The position numbers and the translations under genes are program-made. This document shows positions 1 to 6,489 of a stretch of 9,674 nucleotides of DNA, one piece after another. How positions within the stretch are numbered: the stretch's first letter is position 1; each line of letters opens with the position of its first letter. The stretch covers positions 1 through 9,674 of the forward strand of contig JACIWP010000111.1 of the NCBI GenBank assembly GCA_014360855.1. Reading direction: 5' to 3'. The notes beneath the pieces were generated by a model, which was not told the origin of the DNA, ran no database searches, and saw only the letters and a program-made list of their open reading frames with translations. The DNA comes from Anaerolineae bacterium. GTDB lineage: Bacteria; Chloroflexota; Anaerolineae; JACIWP01.

Positions 1-1
1 G

Positions 2-139
2 TATCACGTGGTGCGCTGGGGGGAGACGCTCTGGTCCATCGCCCGGCTCTACGGGACCACGCCGTGGGCCATCGCCGCGCTCAACGGCATCTACAACCTC
101 AACCTGATTTACGCCGGCCAGGTACTGCGCGTGCGGTAA
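2..139 (+). CDS. LysM-domain protein, 3' end only
   Basis: This is the last 45 codons of a gene that begins before the window, ending in TAA at 137-139. The visible residues form one complete LysM module. It opens with YHVVRWGETLWSIARLYG, matching the usual 'Y-x-V-x-x-G-[ED]-T-L-W-S-I-A-x-x-Y-G' pattern, continues through an ALNG segment, and closes with NLIYAGQVLRVR at the extreme C-terminus. LysM modules bind N-acetylglucosamine-containing glycans such as peptidoglycan, so the protein is probably exported and attached to the cell wall. Any catalytic or other domain lies upstream and cannot be seen, so no specific function is assigned. The gene is followed 19 bases later by a strong terminator and is therefore not co-transcribed with the reductase gene downstream. 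Confidence 0.9.
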   Translation, partial: YHVVRWGETLWSIARLYGTTPWAIAALNGIYNLNLIYAGQVLRVR

Positions 140-158
140 CCCCATCGAGGGCTATGCC

Positions 159-196
159 AAGAGGGGGGTCAGGGCATACCTGACCCCCCTCTTTTT
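159..196 (+). terminator. Rho-independent terminator after the LysM gene
   Basis: A perfect 15-bp stem is formed by 159-173 (AAGAGGGGGGTCAGG) and 179-193 (CCTGACCCCCCTCTT), with a 5-base GCATA loop. The right arm runs into a T tract at 192-196. It starts 19 bases after the LysM stop codon and separates that gene from the reductase cluster. The stretch from here to the promoter at 307 contains no convincing gene. Confidence 0.93.
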
Positions 197-261
197 GTCC
201 CCGCCTCGTTCCCCCGTTCCCGTCGCGCCCTCCGACGGCGACCGATAATTGCCGGCACGCC

Positions 262-279
262 TGCAACAATATTACTGCA
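262..279. promoter_or_regulatory. Candidate operator palindrome upstream of reductase 1
   Basis: The 18 bases TGCAACAATATTACTGCA form an interrupted palindrome, TGCA-nn-AATATT-nn-TGCA, in which 14 of 18 positions are symmetric. The centre (270.5) lies about 71-72 bases before the transcription start predicted from the promoter at 307-335, a distance typical of class I activator sites such as those of CRP/FNR-type regulators. No regulator is encoded nearby and I do not recognise the motif, so the regulatory role is inference. Confidence 0.35.
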
Positions 280-306
280 TTTCCGGCCCAATGTGTATAT
301 CCATTC

Positions 307-335
307 TTGACAAACCGCATAGTTCGTGATATAAT
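307..335 (+). promoter_or_regulatory. Sigma-70 promoter of reductase 1
   Basis: A perfect -35 box TTGACA (307-312) is separated by exactly 17 bases from a perfect -10 box TATAAT (330-335). The -10 box is preceded by TGa (327-329), giving an extended -10 element. Transcription should start near 342, leaving a 5' leader of about 114 bases before the ATG at 456. Confidence 0.9.
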
Positions 336-398
336 TAACAACGTATGGTGAAAAATAAAACATACCGGACTCCAGAAGAGCAGCACACCGCGGTCAGA

Positions 399-419
399 CA
401 GCTCGCCATACACGAGCTG
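399..419 (+). promoter_or_regulatory. Leader hairpin in the 5' UTR of reductase 1
   Basis: CAGCTCG (399-405) and CGAGCTG (413-419) pair perfectly across a 7-base loop, CCATACA. The element sits in the predicted untranslated leader, 22 bases before the Shine-Dalgarno AAGGAGG at 442-448. No T tract follows, so it is not a terminator. It could be an RNA-stability element or a protein binding site; no known riboswitch class is recognisable. Confidence 0.35.
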
Positions 420-455
420 ATAATATAACGAAATATCACACAAGGAGGAAAAACG

Positions 456-1973
456 ATGGCGCAGAAAGAGATTTCCCGCAAAGCGTTCCTGAAAGGCATG
501 GCGGCAGTGGGTGCCACCAGCGCGGCCGTCAGCGCGCTGGCCGGCTGCGCGCAGAAGCCGGCGGCCGAGAGCCCCATCCCTGCCAAGTGGGACCGCGAGA
601 CCGAGGTGCTGATCATCGGCACCGGGTTCGCCGGCCTGGCGGCCGCCATTGAGGCCAAGAACGCCGGCGCTGACGTGCTGGTGCTGGAAAAGATGGAAGT
701 CCCCGGCGGCAACTCCGCCATCAACGGCGGCGTCTACGCGGCCTGGGACTCCCGCATCCGCCGCAAGTTCCCCGACCTGCCCCCCGATTCCGCCGATATC
801 ATGATGGAGGACATGCTGAAGGCCGGCCAGCGCCTCAACTGGCCCGCCCTGGCGAAGAAGGTGGCTACCGAGTCGGTGGATGGCATCGAGTGGCTGCTCG
901 ACCTCGGCACCCCGTTCCAGGAAAAGATCGTGCAGGCCGGCGGCCATTCTCGCCCCCGCACCCACACCACGGCGAACTCTTCCGGCAGTGATGCCATCAA
1001 GGCCATGCTGAAGAAAGCCGAGGAGATGAAGATCGAGATCCTCTACGAGCACAAGGTGACCCGCCTGGTCCGCGAGGGATGTGACACGGGCCGCGTGCTG
1101 GGGGTCGAGGTGGAGACCGGCGGCCAGAAGAAGTACTTCAAGGCCAAGAAGGCGGTGGTCATCGCCACCGGCGGCTTCTGCAAGAACGTCGAACTGCGCG
1201 CCAAGTTCGTGCCTTGGCTGACCGCCGAATTCCCCAGCACCAACCATCCCGGCGCCACCGGCGAGGTGATGGTGGAAGCGATGCGCATCGGCGCCGCCGC
1301 GACCCAGCTCGACTGGATCCAGCTCTATCCCTTCGCCGACCCGGAGACCGGCATCCTGGACCGGCCGGCGGTCGTCCCGTTCAACGCGCCGGCCTACTGC
1401 ATCTACGTGGCCAAGAACGGCAAGCGCTTCGTGAACGAGCTGGCCAACCGCAAGGTCTGCGCCGACGCTCAGCTCTTCGAGGCCAAGGAGAAACCCACCT
1501 TCACCATCTTCGACGACTCCAAGGTGGATGAATTCTTCAACCGCGAGCACATCGAAGACGGCGTGAAGAAAGGCCGCATCATCCGGGCGGACACCCTGGA
1601 GGAGCTGGCGCAGAAGGCCGGCATCGACGCCGCGGCGCTGAAAGAGACCGTCGCCAAGTACAACGAAATGGTGGACAAGGGTGTGGACGAGGAGTTCGGC
1701 AAGCCCAGCATGAAGGCCAAGATCGAGAAGCCGCCCTTCTACGCCATCCCGCAGTGGCCCTCCGTCCACCACTGCATGGGCGGCCTGCAGATCACCGATA
1801 AGGCCCAGGTGCTGGACCTGGACGGCAATGTGATCCCCGGCCTGTATGCCGCCGGCGAGGTCACCGGTGGCATCCACGGCGCGGTGCGCCTGGGGAGCTG
1901 TGCCTTTATGGACTGCATCGTCATGGGCCGCACAGCCGGCAAGAACGCCGCCGCCGAGGCGCCGGCCGCCTGA
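456..1973 (+). CDS. FAD-dependent reductase lipoprotein 1 (fumarate/urocanate reductase family)
   Basis: A 505-residue flavoprotein expected to reduce a C=C bond in an organic acceptor at the outer face of the membrane. The N-terminus has a Tat-like signal (S7-R-K-A-F-L-K13, Arg-Lys instead of Arg-Arg), a hydrophobic stretch and a lipobox LAGC with Cys31. The FAD-binding motif is GTGFAG (55-60), followed by PGGNSAINGG (83-92). Aligned by eye with Shewanella flavocytochrome c fumarate reductase from memory, catalytic Arg402 corresponds to R332 (NRKV), His504 to H439 (VHHCMGG) and Arg544 to R478 (GAVRLG). His365 corresponds to Y291, as in urocanate reductase, and the Glu378/Arg381 proton relay to P308/A311. 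Fumarate is therefore unlikely; the substrate is unknown. There is no heme or FMN domain, so electrons probably come from the cytochrome at 2149-2664. The start is fixed by AAGGAGG at 442-448, seven bases before the ATG. Confidence 0.9.
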   Translation: MAQKEISRKAFLKGMAAVGATSAAVSALAGCAQKPAAESPIPAKWDRETEVLIIGTGFAGLAAAIEAKNAGADVLVLEKMEVPGGNSAINGGVYAAWDSRIRRKFPDLPPDSADIMMEDMLKAGQRLNWPALAKKVATESVDGIEWLLDLGTPFQEKIVQAGGHSRPRTHTTANSSGSDAIKAMLKKAEEMKIEILYEHKVTRLVREGCDTGRVLGVEVETGGQKKYFKAKKAVVIATGGFCKNVELRAKFVPWLTAEFPSTNHPGATGEVMVEAMRIGAAATQLDWIQLYPFADPETGILDRPAVVPFNAPAYCIYVAKNGKRFVNELANRKVCADAQLFEAKEKPTFTIFDDSKVDEFFNREHIEDGVKKGRIIRADTLEELAQKAGIDAAALKETVAKYNEMVDKGVDEEFGKPSMKAKIEKPPFYAIPQWPSVHHCMGGLQITDKAQVLDLDGNVIPGLYAAGEVTGGIHGAVRLGSCAFMDCIVMGRTAGKNAAAEAPAA

Positions 1974-1998
1974 TCCGGGACCACGACCGGCGAACGCC

Positions 1999-2032
1999 AA
2001 GCCTGGGGAGCCGGTGAGGCCCCCAGGCTTTT
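1999..2032 (+). terminator. Rho-independent terminator after reductase 1
   Basis: AAGCCTGGGG (1999-2008) pairs perfectly with CCCCAGGCTT (2021-2030) across a 12-base loop, and a short TTTT run ends the structure. It starts 25 bases after the reductase 1 stop and precedes a separate promoter for the cytochrome, so reductase 1 is likely a single-gene transcript with at most some read-through. Confidence 0.85.
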
Positions 2033-2064
2033 CTCGCGCCGGCGAAACACCAGGCCAGATAGAT

Positions 2065-2093
2065 TTGACATCCTCAAACATTTGTGATAAAAC
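2065..2093 (+). promoter_or_regulatory. Promoter of the cytochrome / reductase 2 unit
   Basis: A perfect -35 TTGACA (2065-2070) lies 17 bases before a weaker -10 TAAAAC (2088-2093), which is rescued by an extended -10 TGa at 2085-2087. Transcription should start near 2100, about 50 bases before the cytochrome ATG. The layout matches the promoter at 307-335 in spacing and in the TGa element. Confidence 0.75.
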
Positions 2094-2148
2094 GCTCGAT
2101 GCTTATCATGCAGAGTATATAAGCTACAAAGATCATGGAGATGCAGAT

Positions 2149-2664
2149 ATGGACACGTCAACCACTTCACCGTCCCCCAAAGGGCTGAAGGGCTTTATCG
2201 CCCGCCGGGGTATCGCCTGTACCATTATCATTGCCCTGTTCATCCTGCTGGTGGCCGCCAACGCTGTCTACGCGCTGTGGGAGGCAAGCTACAATCCCTC
2301 GTTCTGCAGCCTTTGCCACATCATCCGCCCCTATGTGGATTCGTACCACTCCTCCCAGTATCTCGACAACATCCATCAGCAGGCCCATGTGGGATGTAAG
2401 GACTGCCACGTCACCTCGCCCATCAGTGCCCTCAAAGAGGTGGCGGCCTATGTGACGGGGAACTATGATAACCCGCTCACAGAGAGGAAGATAGCCAACG
2501 ACATGTGTCTGAAATGCCACCGCTCCTATGAGTCGCTGGCAGAGCGCACCGCCCATCTCGACAGGAATCCGCACAACAGCCACTGGCCCAATCTGCGCTG
2601 TACCGTCTGCCACAAGTCCCACCGGCCGGAGGAGAACTACTGCGCCCAGTGCCATCAGGACTAG
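2149..2664 (+). CDS. Membrane-anchored pentaheme c-type cytochrome (NapC/NrfH-like quinol dehydrogenase)
   Basis: A 171-residue protein that probably takes electrons from membrane quinol and passes them to the neighbouring flavin reductases outside the membrane. A short cytoplasmic N-terminus with basic residues (K11, K14, R19, R20) is followed by one transmembrane helix (about 21-43), which also acts as the export signal. Five CxxCH heme-attachment motifs follow: C53SLCH, C83KDCH, C120LKCH, C151TVCH and C165AQCH. The first sits just after the helix within a CSLCHIIRPYVDSYHSS segment, the arrangement seen in NrfH and NapC. Classical NrfH has four hemes, so the fifth, close to the C-terminus, is notable. 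The start is the ATG at 2149, with GGAG at 2137-2140 eight bases upstream; the reading frame stays open further upstream into reductase 1, but that part is shadow. Cardiac glycoside reductase of Eggerthella lenta (Cgr1 cytochrome plus Cgr2 flavoprotein) is a known analogous pairing. Confidence 0.9.
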   Translation: MDTSTTSPSPKGLKGFIARRGIACTIIIALFILLVAANAVYALWEASYNPSFCSLCHIIRPYVDSYHSSQYLDNIHQQAHVGCKDCHVTSPISALKEVAAYVTGNYDNPLTERKIANDMCLKCHRSYESLAERTAHLDRNPHNSHWPNLRCTVCHKSHRPEENYCAQCHQD

Positions 2665-2704
2665 CCGGCCTAGTGCGGGATCTGGACGCATTCGGGGGTG
2701 AATG

Positions 2705-2730
2705 GGCTGGGCCGGCCCGCCGGCCCAGCC
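2705..2730 (+). other. Intercistronic GC-rich hairpin between cytochrome and reductase 2
   Basis: GGCTGGGCCGG (2705-2715) pairs perfectly with CCGGCCCAGCC (2720-2730) across a 4-base CCCG loop. No T tract follows, so it is not a standard terminator. No promoter with room for transcription of reductase 2 was found after it: the TTGACC at 2750-2755 would place its -10 on the Shine-Dalgarno site. The hairpin may set differential stability or dosage of the cytochrome and reductase parts of a shared mRNA. The rest of 2665-2777 holds only the AAGGAGG of the next gene (2766-2772). Confidence 0.6.
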
Positions 2731-2777
2731 GGACACAAATACAATACCATTGACCAGGTTACAGCAAGGAGGCGAAG

Positions 2778-4303
2778 ATGTCCAGCAAGGTTTCGCGCAA
2801 GCAGTTCCTGAAGGGTATGGCCATGGGCGGCACCATGACCCTGGCGGCGAGCACCCTCGCCGGCTGTCAGAAAGCCATGCCCAGCGGCCCTGTCCCCTCC
2901 AAGTGGGATGAGGAAGCCGATGTGGTGGTCGTCGGCACCGGTTTCGCCGGCCTGGCGGCCGCCATCGAGGCCAAGAACGCCGGCGCTGCCGTCAAGGTCA
3001 TCGACAAGATGGAAATGCCCGGCGGCAACTCCATCATCAACGGCGGCGACTTCGCCGCACCCGGCAACTGGTATCAGAAGGAGCAGGGCATTGAGGACTC
3101 GCCGGAGCTGATGCTGCAAGACATGCTCAAGGCCGGCCTGAACCTCAACCACGTGGACCGCGCCAAAATCCTCACCGAAAAGGCTCTCGAGGCGGCGGAA
3201 TGGGCCCGCGATTACATCGGCGCCGAGTTCTACCGCCTGACCTACCACGGCGGCCACTCCGTCCCGCGCACCGTCCAGCTCGTCAACGGCGGATCCGAGC
3301 TCATCAACAAGATGCTCAAGAAGCTCCAGGAGCTGGGCGTGAATGTGGAGACCCAGCGCAAGCTGGAGCGGCTCATCGTCAACGAGGCCGGCCGCGTGGT
3401 GGGCATCGAGGTGAAGGACGGCTATCAGTTCGGCGACGAGACCAGCGGCAAGAGCATCTACATCAAGGCAAGAAGGCGGTCGTCCTGGCCACCGGCGGCT
3501 TCTCCCGCGACGTCAAGATGCGCATGATCCACGACCCGCGCCTGACCGACGCCTTTGAGAGCACCAACCATCCCGGCGCCACCGGCGAGGCCCTGCGCGC
3601 CGCCCTGAAGATCGGTGCCATGGACGTGCATATGGACTGGATCCAGCTCGGCCCGTGGGCCAGCCCGGATGAGCCTGGCTTCGGGCTGGTGCCGCTCTTC
3701 TGCGAGCGCGTGGTCGGGTGGGCGCCCATGATCAACCCGAAGACCGGCAAGCGCTTCATCAACGAGACCGGCAACCGCAAGGTGCGCGCCGATGCCATCA
3801 TCGAGATCGGCGTGCCGGCGGTCATCGTGGCGGATACCTACGCCACGGAGAAGAACGTGCCGGCCAACGTCATCGAAGGCGGTCTCAAGAACGGCGCCAT
3901 CAAGAAGTTCGATACCCTGGAAGAGTTCGCCAAGGCCTACGACATCCCCTGGGACGCCTTCAAGGCCGAGGTGGAGCGCTGGAACCAGTTTGTCGAGAAC
4001 GGGAAGGATGAGGACTTCGGCTGTATGATCTTCAAGGACGCCAAGCCGTTGGGCTTCCAGCCGCCGTTCTACGCCGCCCGCCTGTGGCCGAAGGTGCACC
4101 ATACTATGGGCGGTCTGGTGACCGATGTGAACGGCCGCGTCATTGGCCAGGACTTCGAGCCGATCCCCGGCCTGTATGCCGCCGGCGAGGTCACCGGTGG
4201 CATCCACGGTGCGGTGCGCCTGGGCGGCGTGGCCATGGCCGACTGCGTGGTCTTCGGCCGCATCGCCGGCAAGAACGCCGCCGCCGAGACGCCGGCCGCC
4301 TGA
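2778..4303 (+). CDS. FAD-dependent reductase lipoprotein 2, paralogue of reductase 1, interrupted by a one-base frameshift
   Basis: The first frame runs from ATG 2778 (AAGGAGG five bases upstream) to a stop at 3525-3527, giving 249 residues. The family sequence continues in the -1 frame from about 3470 to TGA at 4301-4303. Adding one C after 3469 restores a 508-residue protein, close to the 505 of reductase 1 (gene 1 reads AAGGCCAAGAAG, here AAGGCAAGAAG). The N-terminus has a Tat-like S6-R-K-Q-F-L-K12 and a lipobox LAGC at Cys30; the FAD motif is GTGFAG. In the restored numbering, R334, H442 and R481 match catalytic Arg402, His504 and Arg544 of Shewanella fumarate reductase. The His365 position is G292, and an E310-R311 pair lies near the proton-relay position. 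These differences from reductase 1 suggest a different substrate. Both halves are free of other damage, so a sequencing error or a very recent mutation is likelier than an old pseudogene. If real, the 249-residue product would lack the active site. Confidence 0.85.
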
Positions 4304-4329
4304 TCCCAAGCCCTCCTGTCCGTCACACA

Positions 4330-4363
4330 AAAACTGGGGAGCCATCTGGCTCCCCAGTTTTGT
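4330..4363. terminator. Bidirectional terminator between convergent genes
   Basis: AAAACTGGGGAGCC (4330-4343) pairs perfectly over 14 bp with GGCTCCCCAGTTTT (4348-4361) across a 4-base ATCT loop. The + strand product ends in TTTTGTTT, and the minus strand product ends in a run of five T. It lies 26 bases after reductase 2 and 18 bases beyond the stop of the last aminopeptidase gene, so it can serve both transcripts. Nothing else is seen between 4304 and 4381. Confidence 0.93.
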
Positions 4364-4381
4364 TTATTGGCACAATGATGC

Positions 4382-5383
4382 TCAGCCCCCCAGCTCCATT
4401 GGCTGAGCGACCAGATGCAGGAGCAGGTCCACCGCGGCGCGCACGTCGCGCTGGTCCACCATCTCCGAAGGGGTGTGGGCGTAGCGGGTGGGGATGGACA
4501 GGACGCCGGCCGGCACGCCCTCGCGGCTCACCTGCATGGCGTAGGCGTCCGTAGTGCCCCGACGGAGCACCTCGAGCTGATAGGGGATGCCGGCCTTCTC
4601 GGCGAGCTGGACGAGGTGCCGGCGCAGGCCCGGGTGGGCGATCATGCCGCTGTCCTTGACCTTGATGGCCACCCCTTTGCCCAGCTCCACCGCCATCTTG
4701 TCGCTCTCAGGATAGTCGCCGGTGGTGGTGATATCCACGGCAATGGCCACATCCGGCTCGACGGCAAAGGCGGACACCATCGCCCCGCGCAGGCCGATTT
4801 CCTCTTGGACGGTGAAAACCACATACAGGTCGTAAATGGTCTCCTTCACCTGCCGCAGGAACTCGACCAGCACGGCACAACCGATGCGGTCATCCATGGC
4901 CTTGCCCACCCAGCGCGTGCCCTGGGCGAAGAAGGGCCGGTGGAAGCCGGCGATGTCCCCGACCTTGACGGGGCAATCCGCCGGCGACGCGGCTCCCACG
5001 TCAATGAAAAGCTTGTCCATGGGCGGAATTTTATCCTCCTGCCAGCGCTCTATCCCGATGACGCCCATGGTGCCGTTCTCGAACACCACGCGGCCGCCCA
5101 ACAGGGTCAGCGGGAACACGCCCCCCATGGGATGGAAGCGCAGGAAGCCCTTCTCATCAATGTAGCTGACGATGAGGCCGATCTCGTCCATATGGGCGGC
5201 GAGCATCAGCCGGCCGGCGGCTGGGGAGGTGCCGGCGCGCTTGCAGGCAATCAGGTTGCCCAGCGCGTCCACTCGCTGCTCGTCCACATACGGAGCGATC
5301 CGCTCCTGGATCAATCCGCGTACCTTTCCCTCCGCACCCGAGGGGCCGTATGCTTCCGTAAGCTCACGCACGATTTCTTCCAC
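4382..5383 (-). CDS. M42 family metallo-aminopeptidase (copy 1)
   Basis: A 333-residue cytoplasmic peptidase of the M42 family (TET aminopeptidase / glutamyl aminopeptidase / FrvX-YsdC group), which removes N-terminal residues from short peptides with two metal ions, often as a dodecameric shell. The expected residues are all present: H64 and D66 in AAHMDEIG, D164 in KAMDDRIG, the catalytic pair E194-E195 in TVQEEIGLRGA, D217 in VAIAVD, and H303 in TRYAHTPSE. There is no signal peptide. The start is GTG at 5383, with AGGAGAGG at 5391-5398 on the minus strand seven bases upstream. It is the last gene of a minus-strand operon, 38 bases after copy 2, and ends at the shared terminator. The substrate preference (acidic or neutral N-termini) cannot be read from the sequence. 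Confidence 0.93.
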   Translation of the reverse strand: MEEIVRELTEAYGPSGAEGKVRGLIQERIAPYVDEQRVDALGNLIACKRAGTSPAAGRLMLAAHMDEIGLIVSYIDEKGFLRFHPMGGVFPLTLLGGRVVFENGTMGVIGIERWQEDKIPPMDKLFIDVGAASPADCPVKVGDIAGFHRPFFAQGTRWVGKAMDDRIGCAVLVEFLRQVKETIYDLYVVFTVQEEIGLRGAMVSAFAVEPDVAIAVDITTTGDYPESDKMAVELGKGVAIKVKDSGMIAHPGLRRHLVQLAEKAGIPYQLEVLRRGTTDAYAMQVSREGVPAGVLSIPTRYAHTPSEMVDQRDVRAAVDLLLHLVAQPMELGG

Positions 5384-5421
5384 GGTTGTGCCTCTCCTGG
5401 GAATGTGAAGAAGATGGCCGT

Positions 5422-6489
5422 TCAGACTTTCAGGTCGGGCCAGTCCTGCAGACGCGGCAGTACGGCGCGCACCAGCGCGATGGCATGTTCCAGGTCATCT
5501 AGGCTGAGGACGCTGGCCGGCCCATGGATATAGCGGCTGGGGACCGCCAGCGCCGCGCTGGGCACGCCGGCGCGCGTCAGGTGAATGGCGCCGGCATCCG
5601 TGCCGCCCAGCGCCGGCTCCTTGAACTGATAGGGGATGCCCGCTTGTTCCGCCGTGTCCACCAGCAGTCGCACCAGCCGGCGGTCCGCCACGACACTGCG
5701 GTCCGCCAGGGTGATGGCCGGCCCCTTGCCCACCCGCGTCACCGGGCTCTGGTCCTTCTTCTTGGGCAAGTCATCGCAAATAGTGCCCTCGAGGGCGATG
5801 GCCACATCCGGCGCCAGGGCGTAGGCCGCCACGCGGGCGCCGCGCAGGCCGACTTCCTCCTGGACGGTGAAGACGGCGGCCAGTTCCACCGGGTAAGGGT
5901 CGCCCTGCAGTACCGCGGCCAGGACGGCACAGCCGGCGCGGTCGTCGAAGGCCTTGCCGCGCACCAGCCGGCTTTCCCCTTCCAGGCCGTGTGTGCCAAA
6001 ACGCGTGGCGAAAGCGGCGTAATCCCCGACCTTCACCCGCTTTTCGGCAGTTTCCTTGCTCGTGGCACCGATGTCAATGTACATTTGCTCCACTGGCGTG
6101 ACGCGCTCGCGCTCTTCCGGCTTGAGCAGGTGGATGGGCTTGACGCCGATGACGCCGGGCACGCACTCCTTGCCGATGACCACCCGCTTGGCCGGGAACA
6201 GCCGGGGATCGATGCCTCCCACCGGTTGAAAGCGCAGTAATCCGTCCTTTTCGATGTGGGTGATCAGCAGGCCGACTTCGTCCATATGGGCGGCCAGCAT
6301 GACGCGTACCGGGCGTTCCACGCCGGCGCGCGCCCGCTTGATGGCGATCAAATTCCCCAGGCTGTCGGTGCGCAGTTCGTCCACATGGGGGCGCACGGTC
6401 TGGGCCAGAATGTTGCGCACCTCTTCCTCGCATCCGGAAACGCCAAAGGCATCGCTCAGTCGTTGCAGTAGCACGGTTATCACCCTCAC
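5422..6489 (-). CDS. M42 family metallo-aminopeptidase (copy 2)
   Basis: A 355-residue M42 peptidase, the middle of three tandem copies. Metal and catalytic residues are H68 and D70 (AAHMDEVG), D182 (KAFDDRAG), E211-E212 (TVQEEVGLRGA), E234 (IALEG) and H322 (SRYIHGP). Two points set it apart from its neighbours. The fifth ligand is Glu rather than Asp, which is known in many M42 proteins. The segment after the last His reads HGPASVL, where the other two have H-T/S-P-x-E. The start is GTG at 6489, and its GTGA overlaps the TGA stop of copy 3 by four bases, so translation is probably coupled; no clear Shine-Dalgarno site is visible. The enzyme should be cytoplasmic and help degrade imported peptides, probably with a different side-chain preference from copies 1 and 3. 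Confidence 0.92.
   Translation of the reverse strand: MRVITVLLQRLSDAFGVSGCEEEVRNILAQTVRPHVDELRTDSLGNLIAIKRARAGVERPVRVMLAAHMDEVGLLITHIEKDGLLRFQPVGGIDPRLFPAKRVVIGKECVPGVIGVKPIHLLKPEERERVTPVEQMYIDIGATSKETAEKRVKVGDYAAFATRFGTHGLEGESRLVRGKAFDDRAGCAVLAAVLQGDPYPVELAAVFTVQEEVGLRGARVAAYALAPDVAIALEGTICDDLPKKKDQSPVTRVGKGPAITLADRSVVADRRLVRLLVDTAEQAGIPYQFKEPALGGTDAGAIHLTRAGVPSAALAVPSRYIHGPASVLSLDDLEHAIALVRAVLPRLQDWPDLKV

Noticed and set aside
99..2081. A 660-codon open frame on the minus strand across reductase 1
   Set aside because: It lies opposite a gene with clear FAD and signal motifs, has low-complexity Gly/Ala/Leu/His/Asp-rich translation, crosses two terminators and a promoter, and has no recognisable domain. 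Long antisense frames are common in GC-rich DNA.
2750..2777. TTGACC as a separate promoter for reductase 2
   Set aside because: A -10 at the usual distance would fall on the Shine-Dalgarno site with no TATAAT-like sequence, so transcription would start inside the gene.
3462..3478. Programmed ribosomal frameshifting in reductase 2
   Set aside because: No X-XXY-YYZ slippery heptamer is visible at the junction; a lost C explains it more simply.
4415..5533. A 372-codon + strand open frame opposite M42 copy 1
   Set aside because: The minus strand encodes a complete M42 enzyme with all metal ligands; the + strand translation is His/Gly/Asp-rich without motifs and lacks a ribosome site.
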